Of a stretch of 18,487 bases of DNA, positions 15,502-18,487 are shown piece by piece. The position numbers and the translations under genes are program-made. The notes below the pieces were generated by a model that had not been told where the DNA came from, did no database searches, and worked only from the letters and a program-made list of their open reading frames with translations. How positions within the stretch are numbered: the first letter of the stretch is position 1; every line of letters starts with the position of its first letter. The DNA comes from an uncultured Bacteroidota bacterium (GTDB lineage Bacteria; Bacteroidota; Bacteroidia; Chitinophagales; Chitinophagaceae). Where the stretch lies: assembly GCA_903933995.1 (NCBI GenBank), contig CAIZMD010000252.1:1-18487 (forward strand), given 5' to 3'.

Positions 15502-15930
15502 CTAATCAGCAAACCATTCTGCAAAGCTGTCCTTGGTTTCATAGATTTTCATATGCACCAATTTTAGGTCTTCTGGTAATAGGGGCTCAATGGTCTTTTG
15601 TATATGATACAATATATTTTCTGCACTGGGCTCCATTTGCCAAACCTGCAAGTTCTCATCATATTGGATGCCAGGATGAGCTGCTAAATAAGCTTCTGAC
15701 AAAACCAAGCTATGGTCTAATTTGTCAACAACTGGCCCTTTCACCATCTTCTTTAAATCTTTAAAATCCATCAAAAATCCAGGAGGAGGTATGGAACCGC
15801 TTACGGGTTTATTGGACTGAAAACAAACATGCAATTCATAGGAATGCCCATGTATATTCTTGCATGGGCCTTGGTAACCATGAATTGCGTGTGCCATTTC
15901 AAAATGGAAAATCTTAGTGAGTCTGAGCAT
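15502..15930 (-). CDS. queD: 6-carboxytetrahydropterin synthase (QueD/PTPS family)
   Basis: QueD converts 7,8-dihydroneopterin triphosphate to 6-carboxy-tetrahydropterin in queuosine synthesis, which modifies tRNA position 34. With the ATG at 15930 the protein is 142 residues: MLRLTKIFHFEMAHAI, then GPCKNIHGHSYEL. Zinc ligands are His14, His27 and His29; the catalytic Cys is Cys23; KLDHSLVL supplies the Asp-His pair and IYETKDSFAEW the substrate-binding Glu. An alternative ATG at 15951 adds seven residues, but a -7 element at 15956-15949 predicts transcription from about 15942, inside that extension, which favours 15930. The Cys-x3-HGH pattern points to QueD rather than animal-type PTPS. It is longer than E. 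coli QueD (121) because of an insert around residues 40-60 and 80-95. The Rrf2 gene follows. No other queuosine genes are in the window. Confidence 0.92.
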   Translation of the reverse strand: MLRLTKIFHFEMAHAIHGYQGPCKNIHGHSYELHVCFQSNKPVSGSIPPPGFLMDFKDLKKMVKGPVVDKLDHSLVLSEAYLAAHPGIQYDENLQVWQMEPSAENILYHIQKTIEPLLPEDLKLVHMKIYETKDSFAEWFAD

Positions 15931-15948
15931 GGCTAAAATAATTAAGGA

Positions 15949-15956
15949 CAAAAATA
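15949..15956 (-). promoter_or_regulatory. Candidate -7 element for queD
   Basis: The minus strand reads TATTTTTG, matching TAnnTTTG. The predicted start near 15942 gives a 12-base leader to the ATG at 15930. A TTTG at the proper -33 distance is missing (the nearest is 29 bases away). Confidence 0.4.
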
Positions 15957-15967
15957 CCTTTAATTGT

Positions 15968-15975
15968 TAATTTTG
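15968..15975 (+). promoter_or_regulatory. Candidate -7 element for the U32 operon
   Basis: TAATTTTG matches TAnnTTTG, giving a predicted transcription start near 15982 and a 29-base leader before the ATG at 16011. It lies 11 bases from the oppositely directed queD element, so the two promoters overlap. No clear -33 TTG is seen. Confidence 0.4.
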
Positions 15976-16010
15976 CAGGAATTTTCAAATAAAATGCAAT
16001 ACTAGTGACA

Positions 16011-17249
16011 ATGACCCATAGAACGGTGGAGATTCTTTCACCCGCAGGTTCTTTTGATTCCTTGATGGCTGCTATTCATGCTGGGGCAGATGCCATCTAT
16101 TTTGGCGTAGAGCAACTCAATATGCGTACAAGGTCATCTAATTCCTTTGTTGTAGAAGACTTGGCCAAGATTGGAGCCCTTGCTCGCAAACATGGTATCA
16201 AAGCCTATATCACCCTCAATACGGTTATGTATGAGCACGATATGCAATTGCTCAAATCCATTTTGCAAGAAGTAAAAACCCAAGGTATTGACGCTGTGAT
16301 TGCGGCCGATTTTGCTGTGATGCAATATTGTAAAGAAATGGGTATTACCCTGCATGTGTCTACCCAGGCAAATGTGAGTAATCTGGAATCTGTTCAATTC
16401 TTTGCACAGTTTGCAGACGTGGTAGTATTAGCTAGAGAGCTCACATTAAAACAAGTGGCTCAAATTACCAAGGAGATTAAGAGAAGAAATATTACTGGCC
16501 CATCGGGTGAACTCATCAAGATTGAAATCTTTGTACATGGGGCACTTTGTATGGCTGTATCTGGTAAATGTTATTTGAGTTTGCATTCGCAAAACGCAGC
16601 AGCTAATAGGGGGGCTTGTGTGCAAAATTGCAGAAGATCCTATATTGTCAAAGATGCAGAAACCAATGAAGAATTATTAATTGATAACGAGTACATCATG
16701 TCTCCCCAAGACCTATGTACCATTGATATATTGGATCAGGTAATAGAAGCTGGAGTAGACGTTTTAAAAATTGAGGGTAGGAGTAAGGGAGCGGAATATG
16801 TTGATACGGTTACGCGATGTTATAAAGAAGCAACTGAAGCCATTTTAAATAATGACTATACTGTAGAAAAGAAAGCAGCTTGGTTTGATAGGTTGCGCAA
16901 AGTTTATAACCGAGGTTTTTGGGAGGGCTATTATTTGGGTAGAAAATTGGGTGAGTGGACCTCAGAGCCTGGTTCAAAAGCAGAGGAGAAGAAAATCTAT
17001 GTAGGAAAGGGTACCAATTATTTTCCCAAGATTCAAGTAGGTGAATTCTTGGTGGAATCAGGTTCTCTTGCCAAGGGCGATACCATCTTAGTACTTGGGC
17101 CGGAATTGGGTATGACAAAAGAAACCATGGAAAGATTAGTGGTCAATGGGGTAGAAGCGGATCAAGCTGCCAAAGGCGATAAAATCACTTTTCCTATTGC
17201 TACTAAAATCAGTGCTAAAGACAAACTCTATAAATTGGTAAAAGCATAA
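16011..17249 (+). CDS. U32 peptidase-family protein (TrhP/RlhA/UbiU-like)
   Basis: Members of this family, although called peptidases, include TrhP and RlhA (5-hydroxylation of tRNA U34 and 23S rRNA C2501) and UbiU/UbiV (oxygen-independent ubiquinone hydroxylation). They carry Fe-S clusters on conserved cysteines. The 412-residue product begins MTHRTVEILSPAGSFDSLMAAI; a GTG six bases upstream is less likely. The U32 signature EIFVHGALCMAVSGKC spans about 172-187, with Cys180 and Cys187 followed by Cys203 and Cys207 in RGACVQNCRRSY. A C-terminal domain (about 320-412) is beta-rich. The length and order suggest a TrhP-like protein (453 in E. coli), but the exact substrate is not determined. The stop codon overlaps the ferredoxin start by one base, so translation is coupled. 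queD is divergent across a short promoter region. Confidence 0.9.
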   Translation: MTHRTVEILSPAGSFDSLMAAIHAGADAIYFGVEQLNMRTRSSNSFVVEDLAKIGALARKHGIKAYITLNTVMYEHDMQLLKSILQEVKTQGIDAVIAADFAVMQYCKEMGITLHVSTQANVSNLESVQFFAQFADVVVLARELTLKQVAQITKEIKRRNITGPSGELIKIEIFVHGALCMAVSGKCYLSLHSQNAAANRGACVQNCRRSYIVKDAETNEELLIDNEYIMSPQDLCTIDILDQVIEAGVDVLKIEGRSKGAEYVDTVTRCYKEATEAILNNDYTVEKKAAWFDRLRKVYNRGFWEGYYLGRKLGEWTSEPGSKAEEKKIYVGKGTNYFPKIQVGEFLVESGSLAKGDTILVLGPELGMTKETMERLVVNGVEADQAAKGDKITFPIATKISAKDKLYKLVKA

Positions 17250-17470
17250 TGGCCAATATTATTCACTATAGAAGTAATTGCATTGGTTGTGGTATCTGTT
17301 ATGAGATGCAACCTGAACTTTGGCGTATGTCAAAAAAAGACGGCAAAGCTGTCTTGCTCAATGCAGAACTTAAAAAAACGGTGCACGTATTACCCGTAGG
17401 TCAGTCCATTTATTTTGATACAGCAGCAGTAGCGGAAGCCTGTCCTGTTAACATTATTAAACTATCATGA
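17249..17470 (+). CDS. Small single-cluster [4Fe-4S] ferredoxin
   Basis: This 73-residue electron carrier has CIGCGICYEMQP (Cys11, Cys14, Cys17) and a distant EACPVNII (Cys65), the pattern of a monocluster [4Fe-4S] ferredoxin. There is no second cluster motif and no signal peptide. The start ATG overlaps the TAA of the U32 gene by one base, and its own TGA overlaps the next ATG (ATGA), so all three genes should be made together. The coupling suggests that it may supply electrons to, or share a cluster with, the upstream U32 protein; this is inference. Identification as a ferredoxin is firm. Confidence 0.93.
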   Translation: MANIIHYRSNCIGCGICYEMQPELWRMSKKDGKAVLLNAELKKTVHVLPVGQSIYFDTAAVAEACPVNIIKLS

Positions 17471-17904
17471 ATCCAACCATTAGCCAATTTTTACTGTCTC
17501 AATCCTGTGCCAATATTGCCTGTTTAGACCTTGCAGGTAAGCCTTATTCCTTTTCTTGTTATTATGTGTTTCATCCAGAATTGCATCAGTTATATTTTAA
17601 ATCATCAACTGATGCTGCACATGTAGGATTTTTAGCAAGTTCCAGTTCTGTTTCAGGTACGGTGCTTCCTGATAAATTGAATAAGTTAATGGTGAAGGGC
17701 ATTCAAATGGAAGGGGATTGCTTGGGTGAAGACCATCCATTGGCTAAGGGCGCATCACAATTCTATCACAAAAAAAATCCCATGGCATTGGCCATGCCAG
17801 GAAAAGTATGGACCATTCAGTTGAAACATGTGAAGCTAACGGACAGTAGTTTGGGATTTGGCAAAAAGCTGCACTGGCATGCGCCAAACACAGCAGCCGA
17901 ATGA
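17467..17904 (+). CDS. yhbP: YhbP-like (UPF0306) split-barrel protein
   Basis: The 145-residue product matches the E. coli YhbP pattern as I remember it: a PNPOx-type flavin-binding split-barrel fold of unknown activity. Supporting blocks are CYYVFHPELHQLYFKSSTDAAH (about 31-52), VSGTVLPDK, VKGIQMEGDC, and near the C-terminus KVWTIQLKHVKLTDSSLGFGKKLHW, which parallels the YhbP ending with VWEI...LGFGKK. It begins in the ATGA overlap with the ferredoxin gene. In E. coli yhbP lies near the U32 genes yhbU and yhbV, so the link to a U32 protein recurs here. It is probably cytosolic. A 10-bp hairpin lies about 55 bases after the stop. Confidence 0.82.
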   Translation: MNPTISQFLLSQSCANIACLDLAGKPYSFSCYYVFHPELHQLYFKSSTDAAHVGFLASSSSVSGTVLPDKLNKLMVKGIQMEGDCLGEDHPLAKGASQFYHKKNPMALAMPGKVWTIQLKHVKLTDSSLGFGKKLHWHAPNTAAE

Positions 17905-17959
17905 CAAAAGTCATATTTATGCTCTGAACAAGGGATTATTTTTGTTGGCATGCCCAGCT

Positions 17960-17989
17960 AACAGGCTTTACATTTTGCAAAGCCTGTTT
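17960..17989 (+). terminator. Probable terminator of the U32-ferredoxin-YhbP operon
   Basis: AACAGGCTTT (17960-17969) pairs perfectly with AAAGCCTGTT (17979-17988), with a 9-base loop. Only a short T-run (TTTCTGTG) follows, so strength is uncertain. It lies in the 125-base gap before the last gene. Confidence 0.5.
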
Positions 17990-18029
17990 CTGTGTAAGAA
18001 AATGATTCTTAATCCCACATTCAGAACAG

Positions 18030-18487
18030 ATGTATCAATCTCCCTATCACAAGTTCCATATCCCAGTAATGGGTTTGGCGTATACAATTGACAGCCCTAT
18101 TAAAGTGGCGCGTTTTGGTATTTCTTCCGTTATGTCTATTGTTGAAGACCGCTTGGTAGAAATGATGCGTGCGCATTATTATCCCACCATCAATAAGGAG
18201 TACAAGTCTATTGATACTCATGAAGAAGACTATCGCGCAAAGCGCATAACGGACTATTTAAATCTAGTGAATGAGATTGTTCAAGCCCAGGTAGAGAAAC
18301 TACGTAATGCGGCTTTTGAAGCAGGTTCAGAAATTGTCAAGTATTTTGAAATGCTGCCTGACGATAGTAGCCTCAAACAATTGTATCTGACCATGATGCA
18401 GACAGATGAGGAAAAGGAAAAAGCCAAACTAGAAGCTTATCTAAGATCTCATATTAAGCCAGGCAGTATTGATGTCAACATCATGAC
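18030..18487 (+). CDS. Unrecognised protein, N-terminal part (3' end outside window)
   Basis: An open frame runs from ATG 18030 to the window edge (152 codons) with no stop. It begins MYQSPYHKFHIPVMGLAYT, continues IDSPIKVARFGISS, and then becomes charged and helical, for example EDYRAKRITDYLNLVNEI and DEEKEKAKLEAYLRS. There is no signal peptide or membrane segment. I do not recognise the family. The phrase VMGLAYTIDSPIKVARFGI looks like a conserved opening motif, perhaps the first strand and helix of an enzyme domain, but that is a guess. It lies 125 bases after the yhbP-like gene with a terminator-like hairpin between, so it is probably a separate transcript. Coding is supported by consistent codon use. 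Confidence 0.75.
   Translation, partial: MYQSPYHKFHIPVMGLAYTIDSPIKVARFGISSVMSIVEDRLVEMMRAHYYPTINKEYKSIDTHEEDYRAKRITDYLNLVNEIVQAQVEKLRNAAFEAGSEIVKYFEMLPDDSSLKQLYLTMMQTDEEKEKAKLEAYLRSHIKPGSIDVNIM

Noticed and set aside
15931..15951. Longer queD start at 15951
   Set aside because: It adds residues absent from the family and would lie upstream of or at the predicted transcription start near 15942.
17858..18091. 77-codon plus-strand frame overlapping the yhbP-like 3' end and the last gene
   Set aside because: It overlaps two better-supported genes in other frames, contains the hairpin region and has no recognisable features.

Overview
This window looks like chromosomal DNA of a member of the Bacteroidota, most likely a Chitinophagaceae-like bacterium. 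That assignment is inferred from several signs. Shine-Dalgarno sites are almost absent. Several gene starts are preceded by the Bacteroidota sigma-factor -7 element TAnnTTTG. The tmRNA encodes a tag ending YAMAA. Ribosomal proteins L21 and L27 have Bacteroidota-type sequences, and the dxr-rseP neighbourhood is also consistent. I see no insertion sequence, prophage, CRISPR array or tRNA gene. The window is mostly housekeeping DNA with a few unusual proteins.

Layout. (1) 1-3617, plus: the 3' part of a very large multi-pass NtrY-like sensor histidine kinase. (2) 3658-6417, minus: rplU (L21), rpmA (L27) and a small alanine/lysine/proline repeat protein of histone-H1-tail type, closed by a strong terminator, then a PolX-family protein whose polymerase active site is destroyed but whose PHP phosphoesterase site is intact. 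(3) 6623-10771, plus: a GH3-family acyl-adenylate enzyme, dxr (MEP isoprenoid pathway) and rseP (site-2 protease). (4) 10815-11183, plus: ssrA (tmRNA) with proteolysis tag GNTQYAMAA, followed by a clear terminator. (5) 11279-13608, plus: an exported protein of unknown function with a DxDDT motif, then a luciferase-like (LLM) flavin oxidoreductase. (6) 13653-15930, minus: queD, an Rrf2-family Fe-S regulator and an exported M20D amidohydrolase, with a perfect 8-6-8 palindrome ahead of the amidohydrolase. (7) 16011-17904, plus: a tightly overlapping three-gene unit of U32-family protein, single-cluster ferredoxin and YhbP-like split-barrel protein. (8) 18030 to the end: the start of an unrecognised protein.

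How the genes work together. The ribosomal genes, tmRNA, QueD and the U32 unit all serve translation. QueD (queuosine, tRNA position 34) and the U32 protein (this family includes the tRNA-U34 and rRNA hydroxylation factors TrhP and RlhA) diverge from one short intergenic region. An Fe-S-sensing Rrf2 regulator lies just downstream of queD and a ferredoxin just downstream of the U32 gene. This suggests, but does not prove, a small redox-linked RNA-modification neighbourhood. The items most worth following are the polymerase-dead PolX, the exported DxDDT protein and the U32-ferredoxin-YhbP unit.
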